NCBI GenBank assembly: GCA_018332375.1
Contig: BOPV01000001.1
Location: forward strand, 2,914,001 to 2,978,000
DNA length: 64,000 bases
Source: Roseiterribacter gracilis
Lineage (GTDB): Bacteria > Pseudomonadota > Alphaproteobacteria > BOG-932 > Roseiterribacteraceae
Direction: 5' to 3'
Below the pieces are notes generated by a model. The model was not told where the DNA came from. It worked only from the letters and a program-made list of their open reading frames with translations, and ran no database searches. Below are positions 7,709-17,058 of this stretch, one piece after another; position 1 is the first letter of the stretch; each line of letters starts with the position of its first letter. The translations under genes and the position numbers were made by a program.

Positions 7709-10108
7709 CTACTCGTACCTTAATGCGTAGGACGGGCGGGCCCGGCCAACCGCAAGCGCGTGGCCGATCACCACCGTCCAGGCCAGGACCAGCGTGCCCG
7801 CGCCAGCGGCCAGGAACGGCCAGATATCGATCGGAATGCGATCGGCAAAGGCCGACAACCAACGCTGCACGACCCACAACGCCACCGGCCAGGCCAGCAA
7901 ATTGGCGACGATCACCGGCCGCGTCAGCTGCATCACCAGCAGTTTCACCACGTCAGCCGTCGACGCGCCCATCGCTTTGCGGATACCGATTTCCTTGGTG
8001 CGGCGTTGCGCCGTGTAGGCCGCAAGCCCGAACAGGCCGAGGCTCCCGATCAGAACCGCAACCAGCGCGAAGCTGGTCAGCACGTCGGCTTCGTTCTGCG
8101 TCGAACGCCACATATGTTCGACACGCGCGTCGGCGAATTGGCGCTGGATCGGATAGGACGGCGCCACGTCGTTCCAAATCCGTTCGATCGCATCGATCCC
8201 TTCGCGCAAATGTCCGCCCGGAACACGCACTGTGATGTAGCGGAACCGGTTTGGGCGATCGACGAAGACAGTCGGCCCCATCGATTCCTGCACTGTGTGC
8301 AACGGGAAATCTTCGACCACGCCAATGATCTCGATCGGGAGATCGGTGGGATCGCCGCTGCCGCCAATGGTGCGCCCCACCGCATCGCGCGGATTTGCAA
8401 AGCCGAACAGCTTGGCCGCACTGGTGCTGATAACGGCAGTATCGAGCTTGTCCTCCTGGGTGTCGCGCGCATCGTCGAGATTGCGGCCGGCCAATAGTTT
8501 CAGCCCGTGCACCGGAAAGAAGTTCTGATCGATGCGCACCACCGAAAACGTCGTGCGCTGGCCCGGCACAATGTCATCGCGTGTGGACAGCGTCTGTTTG
8601 GTGTCGCCTTGGACCAAGGACGAGCCGGTCGCCCCGCGCAACAGCGGTTCGTCGGCAAGACGCCGCAGAATCAACTGACGCGTCGCCGTGTCGGGCAAGC
8701 GCTGCAGGTCGTTCAGCACCACCAGCGGATCGCCCGCAATCCGCGTTAAATTCACGGCCCGCGCATGTTCGGTCTGGCGCTGCAGAAAGATCGTCAACAC
8801 GATCAGTGCGATCGAGGTTGCGAATTGCAGCATCACCATCGCTTGCCGCACAAAGTTCGACCCGTCGCCGCTCCGCCCCGCCGCGTTGAGCGCCGCAATC
8901 GGCGTCATGCGCGACAGCAACAGCGCCGGATATAGACCGGCCGCGACGCCGACCAACAGGCCGCTGAGAACGATCCCTGCCGCCAGCAGCGGCTCGCGCT
9001 GCACAGAAAATTCCAACCGTTCGCCGAGCAAGTTCGACATGGTCGGAAGCAACAGCTCGATCGCAACGAACGCGATCAGCAACGCGACGATGGCAAGCAA
9101 CATCGGTTCGACGAGCAGCTGCAATGTCAGCGTCGCGCGCGATGCGCCGAGCGCTTTTCGCACACCGATCTCGCGCGTGCGGCGTGTCGCGCGTGCGGTG
9201 GCAAGATTGACGAAGTTCACGCGGGCGATGCCCAAGGTCAGAATGCCGATCAGACCCAGCGCGGCCAGCGACGTGCGATCGCGCGTTTGCCCGTAGACGA
9301 TGCCCAGCAGATGCGCATCGCGAATCTTGACGATTTCGAAGTGGTGCCGCACGCCCGAGGTTTCATCGTCGGGATATTTCGCGGTTTCAAGTTGGCGCAA
9401 AACGGGCGACAGATCCGCATGCGTCGTGCCCGGCAAAAGCCGCACCAACGTATAGGCGTTGAGATCCCACCATTGCGTCGAAGATTTGCCGGCGCTGAGA
9501 AACGAGAAGGCAGATTGCGCGGCAACATATGCGCCCTGCTTGAACAAGGAGTTGTCCGGCAGATCGTCAATCAGTCCGGTCACGCGTCCGGTGCCGTCCT
9601 GCAGCTCGATGGTGCGCCCCATCGGATCTTGCGACCCGAAATACTTCGTCGCCAGCGCGCGCGTCAGCACGATCGAATTGGGTTCGTCCAGCGCATGTGC
9701 CGGGTCGCCGGCAAGAAACGGAACTGTGATGACACGAAAAAAGTTGGGATCAGCCGTACCGACATTCTCGACGGCGCGGCGGTCGCCCACCGCCATCACG
9801 ACGGTTTCCTGCAGATAGCGCGCTGTCGTGATCCGGTCGCCGAGCGCCGCGTCGAGTTCTTCGCGCAGACTGCTGGGCGTGTTCAGCGTGTGAAACCCCT
9901 TCGCGGTCGGCAATCGGATATCGGTCGCGATGCCGCGCACGGAATCGGGATCTTGCAGGAACGGTTCCCACTTCAATTCGAACTGCAGCCACAGCGCGAT
10001 GAAGATCGCAGCGGTGAATGCAACCGCCAGACCGGCGAGCGTGATGCCGGCATAGAACCGATCCTTCCACAGCACGCGAAGACTGATCTTGAGTAGACTT
10101 CTCCACAT
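7709..10108 (-). CDS. FtsX/MacB-type ABC transporter permease (third of three paralogues)
   Basis: The 799-residue product has the double MacB_PCD/FtsX architecture. It has one N-terminal membrane helix (about residues 18-40), a large periplasmic domain, a central group of three helices (about 280-400), a second periplasmic domain, and a final three-helix FtsX unit with RTKEIGIRKAMGAS before it. Such proteins couple ATP hydrolysis in the cytoplasm to conformational change in the periplasm and usually export peptides, antibiotics or lipids. Its last 276 coding bases are almost the same as those of the next permease. It is the distal gene of the sigma-54-driven operon. Confidence 0.88.
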   Translation of the reverse strand: MWRSLLKISLRVLWKDRFYAGITLAGLAVAFTAAIFIALWLQFELKWEPFLQDPDSVRGIATDIRLPTAKGFHTLNTPSSLREELDAALGDRITTARYLQETVVMAVGDRRAVENVGTADPNFFRVITVPFLAGDPAHALDEPNSIVLTRALATKYFGSQDPMGRTIELQDGTGRVTGLIDDLPDNSLFKQGAYVAAQSAFSFLSAGKSSTQWWDLNAYTLVRLLPGTTHADLSPVLRQLETAKYPDDETSGVRHHFEIVKIRDAHLLGIVYGQTRDRTSLAALGLIGILTLGIARVNFVNLATARATRRTREIGVRKALGASRATLTLQLLVEPMLLAIVALLIAFVAIELLLPTMSNLLGERLEFSVQREPLLAAGIVLSGLLVGVAAGLYPALLLSRMTPIAALNAAGRSGDGSNFVRQAMVMLQFATSIALIVLTIFLQRQTEHARAVNLTRIAGDPLVVLNDLQRLPDTATRQLILRRLADEPLLRGATGSSLVQGDTKQTLSTRDDIVPGQRTTFSVVRIDQNFFPVHGLKLLAGRNLDDARDTQEDKLDTAVISTSAAKLFGFANPRDAVGRTIGGSGDPTDLPIEIIGVVEDFPLHTVQESMGPTVFVDRPNRFRYITVRVPGGHLREGIDAIERIWNDVAPSYPIQRQFADARVEHMWRSTQNEADVLTSFALVAVLIGSLGLFGLAAYTAQRRTKEIGIRKAMGASTADVVKLLVMQLTRPVIVANLLAWPVALWVVQRWLSAFADRIPIDIWPFLAAGAGTLVLAWTVVIGHALAVGRARPSYALRYE

Positions 10109-10126
10109 GCCTTCGGCCTGACGCGA

Positions 10127-12541
10127 TCATTCGTAGCGCAGCGCATAGGACGGGCGGGCCCGGCCAACCGCAAGCGCGTGGCCGATCACCACCGTCCAAG
10201 CCAAAACCAACGTGCCTGCGCCAGCGGCCAGGAACGGCCAGATGTCGATCGGAATGCGATCGGCAAAGGCCGACAACCAACGCTGCACGATCCACAACGC
10301 CACCGGCCACGCCAACAGATTGGCGACGATCACCGGCCGCGTCAGCTGCATCACCAGCAGTTTCACCACGTCGGTGGTCGACGCGCCCATCGCTTTGCGG
10401 ATGCCGATTTCCTTGGTGCGGCGTTCGGCGGTGTAAGCCGACAGGCCGAGCAGACCTAAGCAACCGATCAACACCGCTACCAAGGCGAAGGTGGTCAACA
10501 CGTCGGCCTCGCGTTGCGTCGCTGTCCAAACGCGGTCGAGCCTGACATCGGCAAACTGACGCTGGATGGGATAGATCGGCGCCAGATCTTTCCAGATCCG
10601 GTCGATCGCCGCGACGCCGTCACGCAGATGCGCGCCTGGCACACGGACGGTGATGAAACGAAACCAGCCGGGCGCGTCGAAGAACACGGTCGGCCCCATC
10701 GAATCCTGGGCGGAGTGCAGCGGAAAGTCTTCGACGACGCCGATTACATCGAGCGGTCGGTCGCTGGGATCGCCATTGGAACCGCCGACGGATTGGCCAA
10801 CGATATCCCGCACGTTCGGAAAGCCGAAGGCGCGCGCGGCGCTGGCGCTGATGATCGCGACGTCGCGCGCAGGCGGGTTGTCCGGATCGACCTGATCGCG
10901 CGTATCGTCAAACACACGACCGGCCAGAAGCCGCAGCCCATGCACAGCGAAGTAGCTCTGGTCGATGCGAACGACCGAATAGGTGATGCGTTGGCCCGGC
11001 ACCAAGTCGTCGCGCGTCGAGAGTGACTGCTTGTCGTCGCCCTGGGCGAGGGAAGATCCCGTTGCACCGCGCAGCGCCGGCTCGCTTGCCAGCCGCTCGA
11101 TCATCAGCTTGCGCTGCGACAATGGCAGACGATCGAGATCCTCCAGGATCACCAACGGATCGCCCGCAATACGAGTCAGGTTCGCGTCGCGTGCATGTTC
11201 GGTTTGTCGCTGGATGAAGATGGTCAGGACGATCAGCCCGATCGATGCCGCGAATTGCATCACCACCAGCACCTGGCGCACCAAACTTGACCCGCCGCCG
11301 CTGCGGCCAGCAGCGCGAAGCGCCGCAACCGGCGTCAGCCGCGACAGGATCAGCGCCGGGTAGAAACCTGCACCGACGCCGACCGCGAGCCCGCACAACA
11401 ACATGCCAAGCGTCAAAATCGGCTCGCGCCAATAGGCGAATTCGAGCCGCGTTCCGAGCAGCCCGGAGACGGCTGGAAGCGTTACCTCCACCGCGACGAA
11501 AGCAACCAGCAAAGATGCGGCCGCGAGCAGGACCGGCTCGGCCAACAGCTGTACGATCAGCAGCGCGCGCGAGGCACCGAGCGCCTTGCGCACACCGACC
11601 TCGCGTGTGCGCCGGGTTGCACGCGCGGTTGCAAGATTGATGAAGTTGATGCCGGCGATTGCCAGGATCAACAAACCGACCATGCCCAGCGCGCCAAGCG
11701 ACGTGCGACTGCGCGTCTGCCCGTACAGCACACCCTCGAGATGCACGGCTCGCAGCTTGTGCGATTCGAAGATGTGACGAACGCCGGATGACGCGTCGTC
11801 CGGGTATTTGACTTTCGCGATTGCGCCGAGCGGCGCTTGCAAATCCGCGTCGGTCGTGCCGGGGCGAAGTCGCAGCAGCGTATACGCATTGAGATCTTCC
11901 CAGCGCGTGCTTGCAACAGACCGGGACATATAGCTTCCCGCCGTTTCAGCGCTGACGAACATTGCGCGCCGGAAAAGGGAGTTGTCGGGCATGTCGTCGA
12001 TCAGCCCAGTGACTTTTCCGGTCGCTTGATTCTGCAACTCGAGCGTACGGCCCATCGGATCTTCGTCGCCGAAGAATTTCTTTGCAGCGCTGCGCGTCAG
12101 AACGATTGCGTTCGGCTCGTCGAGCGCATGCGCCGGGTCGCCGGCGAGGAACGGAATCGTGACGATGCGAAAGAAGTTCGGATCGGCGGCGCCGACCCGT
12201 TCGACGCTGCGGCGGTCGCCGGATCCGACGATCAACCTGCCGTCCTGGTAGCGCGCAGAGATGATGCGATCACCGAGCGCCGCGTCGAGTTCTTCGCGCA
12301 GCAGGTTGGGGCCGTTGATGCTGTGGAAGCCTTTCGCCGACGGAAGTTGGATATCCAGCGCAATGACACGGACGGCGTCGGGATTTTCCAGAAACGGTTC
12401 CCAGGTCAGTTCGAACCGCAGCCACAGCGCGATGAAGATCGCGGCGGTGAAGGCGACGGCTAGACCGACCAGATTGATCGCGGCGTAGAAACGGTCCTTC
12501 CACAACACGCGCAAACCGGTCGTGAGCAGGTTCATCCACAT
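10127..12541 (-). CDS. FtsX/MacB-type ABC transporter permease (second of three paralogues)
   Basis: This 804-residue paralogue has the same architecture as its neighbours: an N-terminal membrane helix, MacB_PCD domain, central FtsX unit with RRTREVGVRKALGAS, second periplasmic domain, and C-terminal FtsX unit. Eighteen bases separate it from the downstream permease, so the operon is tight. The 3' end shares a tract of about 95% identity with the downstream paralogue (10,149-10,424 against 7,731-8,006), much higher than the rest of the gene. It probably pairs with another permease and the shared ATPase. The substrate is unknown. Confidence 0.88.
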   Translation of the reverse strand: MWMNLLTTGLRVLWKDRFYAAINLVGLAVAFTAAIFIALWLRFELTWEPFLENPDAVRVIALDIQLPSAKGFHSINGPNLLREELDAALGDRIISARYQDGRLIVGSGDRRSVERVGAADPNFFRIVTIPFLAGDPAHALDEPNAIVLTRSAAKKFFGDEDPMGRTLELQNQATGKVTGLIDDMPDNSLFRRAMFVSAETAGSYMSRSVASTRWEDLNAYTLLRLRPGTTDADLQAPLGAIAKVKYPDDASSGVRHIFESHKLRAVHLEGVLYGQTRSRTSLGALGMVGLLILAIAGINFINLATARATRRTREVGVRKALGASRALLIVQLLAEPVLLAAASLLVAFVAVEVTLPAVSGLLGTRLEFAYWREPILTLGMLLCGLAVGVGAGFYPALILSRLTPVAALRAAGRSGGGSSLVRQVLVVMQFAASIGLIVLTIFIQRQTEHARDANLTRIAGDPLVILEDLDRLPLSQRKLMIERLASEPALRGATGSSLAQGDDKQSLSTRDDLVPGQRITYSVVRIDQSYFAVHGLRLLAGRVFDDTRDQVDPDNPPARDVAIISASAARAFGFPNVRDIVGQSVGGSNGDPSDRPLDVIGVVEDFPLHSAQDSMGPTVFFDAPGWFRFITVRVPGAHLRDGVAAIDRIWKDLAPIYPIQRQFADVRLDRVWTATQREADVLTTFALVAVLIGCLGLLGLSAYTAERRTKEIGIRKAMGASTTDVVKLLVMQLTRPVIVANLLAWPVALWIVQRWLSAFADRIPIDIWPFLAAGAGTLVLAWTVVIGHALAVGRARPSYALRYE

Positions 12542-12553
12542 GGCAGCGTTCCG

Positions 12554-14929
12554 TTATTCGTACCGAAGAGCAAAAGCGGGGCGGGCGCGCGCAACCGCAA
12601 GCGCGTGTCCGCTGACCACCGTCCAAGCCAGCAGCAACGTGCCCACGCTGGCGACAAGAAATGGCCAGGGTTCGATCGGCACGCGATCGGCGAAGCCAGC
12701 CAGCCAGCGCTGCACCAGCCACAATGCAACCGGCCAGGCGAGCAGATTGGCGACGATCACCGGCCGGGTAAGCTGCAGCACCAGCAGCTTCACGACGTCG
12801 GCGGTCGATGCACCCATCGCTTTGCGGATGCCGATTTCTTTGGTGCGCCGCTCGGCGGTGTACGCCGCAAGGCCGAGCAGGCCCAGACAGCCGATCAACA
12901 CTGCAACCAGCGCGAAGCCGGTCAGCACGTCGGCTTCGCGTTGCGTCGCGCGCCAGATGCGCGCCAGACGTTCGTCGGCGAATTCGCGCACGATCGGATA
13001 GGTCGGCGCCGCGTCGCGCCAAATCCGGTCGATCGCCTGCAAGGCCGGCCGGATGCTGCTGCCGGGGACGCGCACGATCGCGTAGCGGAAGATCGTCGGG
13101 TCATGGAAGAACACCAACGGCCCGACATTCTCGCGCGCCGACTGCAGCGGAAAATCAGGTACGACACCGATGATGGTGAGGCGGCTCTCCGCGCTGCCAA
13201 AGCTGCGCCCGATCGCGTCTTGCGGATTGACGAAGCCAAACAGCTTGGACGCGGTCGCATTCAGGATGACGTCGTTCTGTCCTTCGTCACGGCCCGCTTC
13301 GAGATTGCGCCCGGCCAGCAACGGAAATTGGTGCAGCGGAAAGAAACGCGGATCGACCGAGACGAGCTGAAAGCTCACCTGCTGACCCGGCCGTATGTCG
13401 TCGCGCGTGTCGTTGTTGCGCGCCGTGTCGGCCTGCGCCGTCGACGCGGCGGTTGCGCCACGCAACGCCGGCTCTGCATTCAAGCGCTCGATCATCGTCT
13501 TGCGGGTTGAATCATCGAGCCGCGCGAGATTGTTGATCATCACCAGCGGATCGCCGCCGATCTGCGTGAAATTCACGTCGCGCGCATGTTCCGCTTGCTG
13601 CTGGATGAAGATCGTCACCACGATCAGCCCAATCGACGCGGCGAATTGCGCCACCACCAGCGCCTGGCGCAGACGCGACGAGCCGCCACCGCTACGACCG
13701 GCGGCGCGCAGCGCTTCAACCGGCGACAGGCGCGACAAGATCAGCGCGGGATAGAGGCCAGCCAGCAACCCGACCAGCAGCGCGACAAAGGTCGCAAGCA
13801 GAACCAGCGTCCAGTCCCGCCCGTAAGAAAACACCAGCACCGCGCCCAGCACGTCGGACAAAAACGGCAGCGCCGTTTCGACCAGCACGAAGGCTAGCAA
13901 CAGCCCTGCCAAGGTCAGCAGGAACGGCTCGGTCAGAAGCTGCAGCGTGATGGCGCGGCGCGTTGCGCCGAGCGATTTGCGCACGCCGACTTCGCGCGTG
14001 CGGCGTGCGGCGCGCGCGGTGGCGAGATTGACGAAGTTGACGCCCGCGATCGCGATGATCAGCACCGCAACAATGGCTAGCGTGACCAGCGACGTCTTGC
14101 CCGATGCGCGCCCGTCGACGACATGCACGAAATGCGCGTCGCGCAGCGCGACGATGTCGAATGTGTGCGAGCTGTTGCCGGTCTTGTCTTCAGGATATTT
14201 CTGGTCGGTCAGCCGATCCAGCTCGCGCCGTATGTCGGCCTCGGTGGCGCCCTGCAGCCGGATCAGTTCATAGGCGTTGAAGTTGCTCCAGCGTCCGATC
14301 TTTTCATTCGCCTGGATCGAACTGACCGGCGACAGCGACGCGGCGAAGGCGGTCTTGCGAAACATCGTATTGCCGGGCGGATCGGCGATCACGCCGGTCA
14401 CACGCGCGGTGGCGCGGTTCTGCAGCTCGATCGTTTCGCCCAGCGGCGACTTGGCGCCGAAGAATTTGATCGCCGCGCTTTCGCTGAGCACGATCGAGTC
14501 GGGCGCGTCGAGCGCATGGGCCGGATCGCCAGCGAGGAATTGCATCGTGACGATGCGAAAGAATTCGGGATCGACGAAGCCGACTTTTTCGTTGCTGCGC
14601 CGGTCGCCGACCGACAACACCACATCCTGGTCGGAGAAGCGCGCGACGAGCGCACGATCGCCGAGCGCGGTCTGGAACTCGGCGCGCATCATCACCGGGT
14701 TGCTCAGCGTGTCGAACCCGCGATTCTGCGGCAGCCGCACATGCGCCAGGATCAACCGCGTCTGCTCCGGCTGCTGCAGGAACGGTTCCCAATTCAGCTC
14801 GTAGCGAATCCACAAAGCGATCAGCAACGTCGCCGCAAACGCAACCGCCAGGCCGACGAGATTGATCGCGGCGTAGAGCCGGTCTTTCCACAGGACGCGC
14901 AGTCCCGTCGTCAGCAGGTTGCGGACCAT
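12554..14929 (-). CDS. FtsX/MacB-type ABC transporter permease (first of three paralogues)
   Basis: The first permease of the operon encodes about 791 residues from ATG 14929, which lies one base after the ATPase stop. An in-frame extension upstream to 14992 exists but lies inside the ATPase gene and does not look like protein of this family. The architecture is the same double MacB_PCD/FtsX layout, with RRTREVGVRKSLGAT in the middle and RRTKEIGIRKAMGAS near the end. Its C-terminal segment is clearly less similar to the other two, so it was not part of the 3' homogenised tract. Confidence 0.88.
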   Translation of the reverse strand: MVRNLLTTGLRVLWKDRLYAAINLVGLAVAFAATLLIALWIRYELNWEPFLQQPEQTRLILAHVRLPQNRGFDTLSNPVMMRAEFQTALGDRALVARFSDQDVVLSVGDRRSNEKVGFVDPEFFRIVTMQFLAGDPAHALDAPDSIVLSESAAIKFFGAKSPLGETIELQNRATARVTGVIADPPGNTMFRKTAFAASLSPVSSIQANEKIGRWSNFNAYELIRLQGATEADIRRELDRLTDQKYPEDKTGNSSHTFDIVALRDAHFVHVVDGRASGKTSLVTLAIVAVLIIAIAGVNFVNLATARAARRTREVGVRKSLGATRRAITLQLLTEPFLLTLAGLLLAFVLVETALPFLSDVLGAVLVFSYGRDWTLVLLATFVALLVGLLAGLYPALILSRLSPVEALRAAGRSGGGSSRLRQALVVAQFAASIGLIVVTIFIQQQAEHARDVNFTQIGGDPLVMINNLARLDDSTRKTMIERLNAEPALRGATAASTAQADTARNNDTRDDIRPGQQVSFQLVSVDPRFFPLHQFPLLAGRNLEAGRDEGQNDVILNATASKLFGFVNPQDAIGRSFGSAESRLTIIGVVPDFPLQSARENVGPLVFFHDPTIFRYAIVRVPGSSIRPALQAIDRIWRDAAPTYPIVREFADERLARIWRATQREADVLTGFALVAVLIGCLGLLGLAAYTAERRTKEIGIRKAMGASTADVVKLLVLQLTRPVIVANLLAWPVALWLVQRWLAGFADRVPIEPWPFLVASVGTLLLAWTVVSGHALAVARARPAFALRYE

Positions 14930-14930
14930 C

Positions 14931-15608
14931 TCAACCGTTCCGGGTTTCGGCGACGACACGTCCGTCGAGCAGCGACACGGTGCGCTTGGCATAGGCGGCG
15001 TGATCGGGCGAGTGGGTCACCATCACGACGGTGCGACCGGCGCGATTGAGTTCGCCCAGCAGTGCCATCACATCGTCGCCGTTCTTGGTGTCGAGATTGC
15101 CGGTCGGTTCGTCGGCCAGGATCAGTTTCGGGTCGCTGGCGATGGCGCGCGCGATCGCGACGCGTTGCTGCTGTCCGCCCGACAGTTGCTGCGGACGGTG
15201 GCGCGCACGATGCGCCATGCCGACCCGCGACAGAGCGTCGGCAACGCGCTGCTTGCGGTTGCTGCGGCCGTTGCTGCCATAGAGCAACGACACTTCGACA
15301 TTCTCTTCGACCGTCAGCTCGTCGATCAGATTGAAGCTTTGAAAAACAAAGCCGATCGAGTCAGCGCGCAGCCGCGCCAGCTTGCGTTCGCCTGCATCGC
15401 TGACTTCTTCGCCGAACGCGACCATGCGGCCGCCGTCAGGTTTGTCGAGCAGACCCAGAATGTTCAGCAAGGTCGACTTGCCGCAACCGCTTGGTCCCAT
15501 AATGGCGACGAATTCGCCGGGATCGATGGCGAGCGACAGATCGGCAAGCGCCGTCGTTTCGACTTCATCGGTCCGGTACGACTTGGTGACGTTTTCGAGG
15601 CGGATCAT
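14931..15608 (-). CDS. ABC transporter ATP-binding protein (MacB/LolD type)
   Basis: The cytoplasmic ATPase of the exporter. The 225-residue product has Walker [10 protein letters not shown] (residues 38-46), a Q-loop near FVFQSFNL, the signature LSGGQQQR (142-149), Walker [13 protein letters not shown] (162-173) and a switch histidine in VTHSPDH. The length and the EPTGNLD motif place it with MacB/LolD/FtsE-type ATPases. It lies between the adaptor (14 bases upstream) and the first permease (one base downstream). One ATPase therefore serves three permeases. Confidence 0.94.
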   Translation of the reverse strand: MIRLENVTKSYRTDEVETTALADLSLAIDPGEFVAIMGPSGCGKSTLLNILGLLDKPDGGRMVAFGEEVSDAGERKLARLRADSIGFVFQSFNLIDELTVEENVEVSLLYGSNGRSNRKQRVADALSRVGMAHRARHRPQQLSGGQQQRVAIARAIASDPKLILADEPTGNLDTKNGDDVMALLGELNRAGRTVVMVTHSPDHAAYAKRTVSLLDGRVVAETRNG

Positions 15609-15622
15609 GTGCTGTTTCCCTC

Positions 15623-16879
15623 TTAGCGCAGGTCGATGCGCGTCTTGTCTTTGAACGAGCTGTAGTCAGAGACGACGACCTTCTCGTCGGGCTTCAACCC
15701 GTCGAGCACTTCGATCGTGTCGGAGCTGCGGCGGCCGAGGCGCACCGGACGACGTTCGGCGTACGAACCGTCGGCACTGACGACGAACACCGATGCGCCG
15801 CCGCTTTCTTCGAGGAAGGCGCCGCTCTGTAGCACCAGCGCCGGTTCGGCAGCACCGAGTGCCAGCTTGCCCTGCAAGGTTTGTCCCGGGCGCAGATCGG
15901 TGCCGGCATCGATCGCGAGATCGACGACGACGCGTCCGTTCTTCACTTCGGGATAGACTTTGGTGACGGTCAGTTTGCGTTGCTTGCCCGCGACGACCAT
16001 CGACGCAACCTGTCCCGCGCGCACGCGGCTGACATAGTATTCGTCGAAATCAGCCTGCAGCTTGTAGCCGCCTTCGCGACTGACCTGGCCGAGACGTTGT
16101 CCGCCCGGTTTGGTTTCGCCCGGCTTTGCATCGAGCGCGGTCAACTGGCCGCTCATCGGCGCGCGCACGATCAGACCGTCGAGTTTGGAGCGCGCGACCT
16201 TCAATCCGTCTTCCATCTTGCCCAGCTGGTCGGCGCGCTTGCCGTCTTCTTCCAGCTTCCAGGCGTCGAACTTGGCGATGCTTTCGTTGGTGCGGGCGCG
16301 GATCTTTTCCCAATAGACCAGCTCGTCCGCGACCTGTTCGTTGACTTCGGCCGAGACATACCCCTGCGCATGCAAGGTCGCTTTGCGCGCACCTTCCTGC
16401 CGCAGCTTTTTGATGTGCCATTCCGCTTCGGCAACGGTGCGGATGTTGTTGAGCTGATTCAGCTCGACCGAGCGGCGTGAATCGAAGATCGCGTTGATCT
16501 GCTGGATCACCAGCGCTTCGCGCTGAATGACGTCGAGCTGCAACGCAGTGTTCGACAATTCCAGAATCGGCTGGCCTTCTTTGACCTGCTCGCCCGCTTC
16601 GACCAGCACGCGCTCAACACGGCCGCCTTCGACAGCGTCGAGAAACACGGTCTCCAACGGCACGACAGAGCCGCGCAACGGGATCGCATCTTCGAAGGTC
16701 GCCTGGCGCACGGTCGCGATTGCCACACCGTCGCCGCGCACCGTGATCGACGGCGGCGCGGTTGCCAGACGCACGCTGAGCACTACCAGCGCAATGGCGG
16801 CCACGCCAAGCCCGGCCCAACGGAGATGCGATTTGCGCCAGCGCTTGCGCGTGATCGGACGATCCATCGAGAGCGTCAT
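15623..16879 (-). CDS. HlyD/MacA-like periplasmic adaptor of the efflux operon
   Basis: The 418-residue membrane-fusion protein has a basic N terminus, one membrane helix (about residues 20-42), a barrel/lipoyl half with VVPLETVFLDAVEGG and EAGEQVKEGQPILEL, and a long coiled-coil hairpin (about 125-230). The second lipoyl half (MSGQLTALDAKPGE) and a beta-barrel/membrane-proximal domain follow. It would join the inner-membrane ABC transporter to an outer-membrane channel, which is not encoded nearby. ATG 16879 overlaps the stop of a 25-codon upstream reading frame in an ATGA arrangement. A further upstream in-frame ATG lies before the predicted promoter and was not used. Confidence 0.9.
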   Translation of the reverse strand: MTLSMDRPITRKRWRKSHLRWAGLGVAAIALVVLSVRLATAPPSITVRGDGVAIATVRQATFEDAIPLRGSVVPLETVFLDAVEGGRVERVLVEAGEQVKEGQPILELSNTALQLDVIQREALVIQQINAIFDSRRSVELNQLNNIRTVAEAEWHIKKLRQEGARKATLHAQGYVSAEVNEQVADELVYWEKIRARTNESIAKFDAWKLEEDGKRADQLGKMEDGLKVARSKLDGLIVRAPMSGQLTALDAKPGETKPGGQRLGQVSREGGYKLQADFDEYYVSRVRAGQVASMVVAGKQRKLTVTKVYPEVKNGRVVVDLAIDAGTDLRPGQTLQGKLALGAAEPALVLQSGAFLEESGGASVFVVSADGSYAERRPVRLGRRSSDTIEVLDGLKPDEKVVVSDYSSFKDKTRIDLR

Positions 16880-16953
16880 GTCGATTCCTTCAACCGCCCG
16901 TAGGTCTGGGCCAAGGTGTCGAGCAGCGTGTTGGCGCGGCGGGTCGAAGTCAT
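16876..16953 (-). CDS. Possible 25-residue leader peptide coupled to the adaptor gene
   Basis: A short frame starts with ATG at 16953 and ends with TGA at 16876, overlapping the adaptor ATG (ATGA). It would encode MTSTRRANTLLDTLAQTYGR and five more residues. The sigma-54 promoter just upstream predicts transcription from about 16954, so the message would begin at or next to this ATG and be leaderless. No ribosome-binding site is needed or seen. Whether it is a regulatory leader, a real small protein, or only a device to bring ribosomes to the adaptor is inference. Confidence 0.4.
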   Translation of the reverse strand: MTSTRRANTLLDTLAQTYGRLKEST

Positions 16954-16965
16954 GTCGCGGTCTCC

Positions 16966-16980
16966 GCAAGGGGTGTGCCG
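16966..16980 (-). promoter_or_regulatory. Sigma-54 (RpoN) promoter of the efflux operon
   Basis: Reading the minus strand, the site is CGGCAC, five bases, then TTGC. It matches the -24/-12 consensus TGGCAC-N5-TTGC in nine of ten positions with exact spacing and the invariant GG and GC. Transcription would start near 16954 towards the adaptor gene. The divergent gene encodes a sigma-54 activator, as this promoter class needs. Confidence 0.78.
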
Positions 16981-17021
16981 CGGAGAAATCCGCAGAAATT
17001 CTGGGGTTGTCCACCGATCGC

Positions 17022-17058
17022 TGTTCGGTTTCGGACAGTCACTGTACGGTGGCGGACA
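17022..17058. promoter_or_regulatory. Two inverted-repeat activator sites upstream of the sigma-54 promoter
   Basis: Two similar 16-base imperfect palindromes of the form TGT-N-CG-N4-CGGACA lie at 17022-17037 and 17043-17058. Their centres are 21 bases apart, two helical turns. They sit about 70-105 bases upstream of the predicted start of the efflux operon, the normal place for enhancer sites. The second overlaps the ATG of the regulator, so binding could also repress the regulator gene. Confidence 0.65.
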
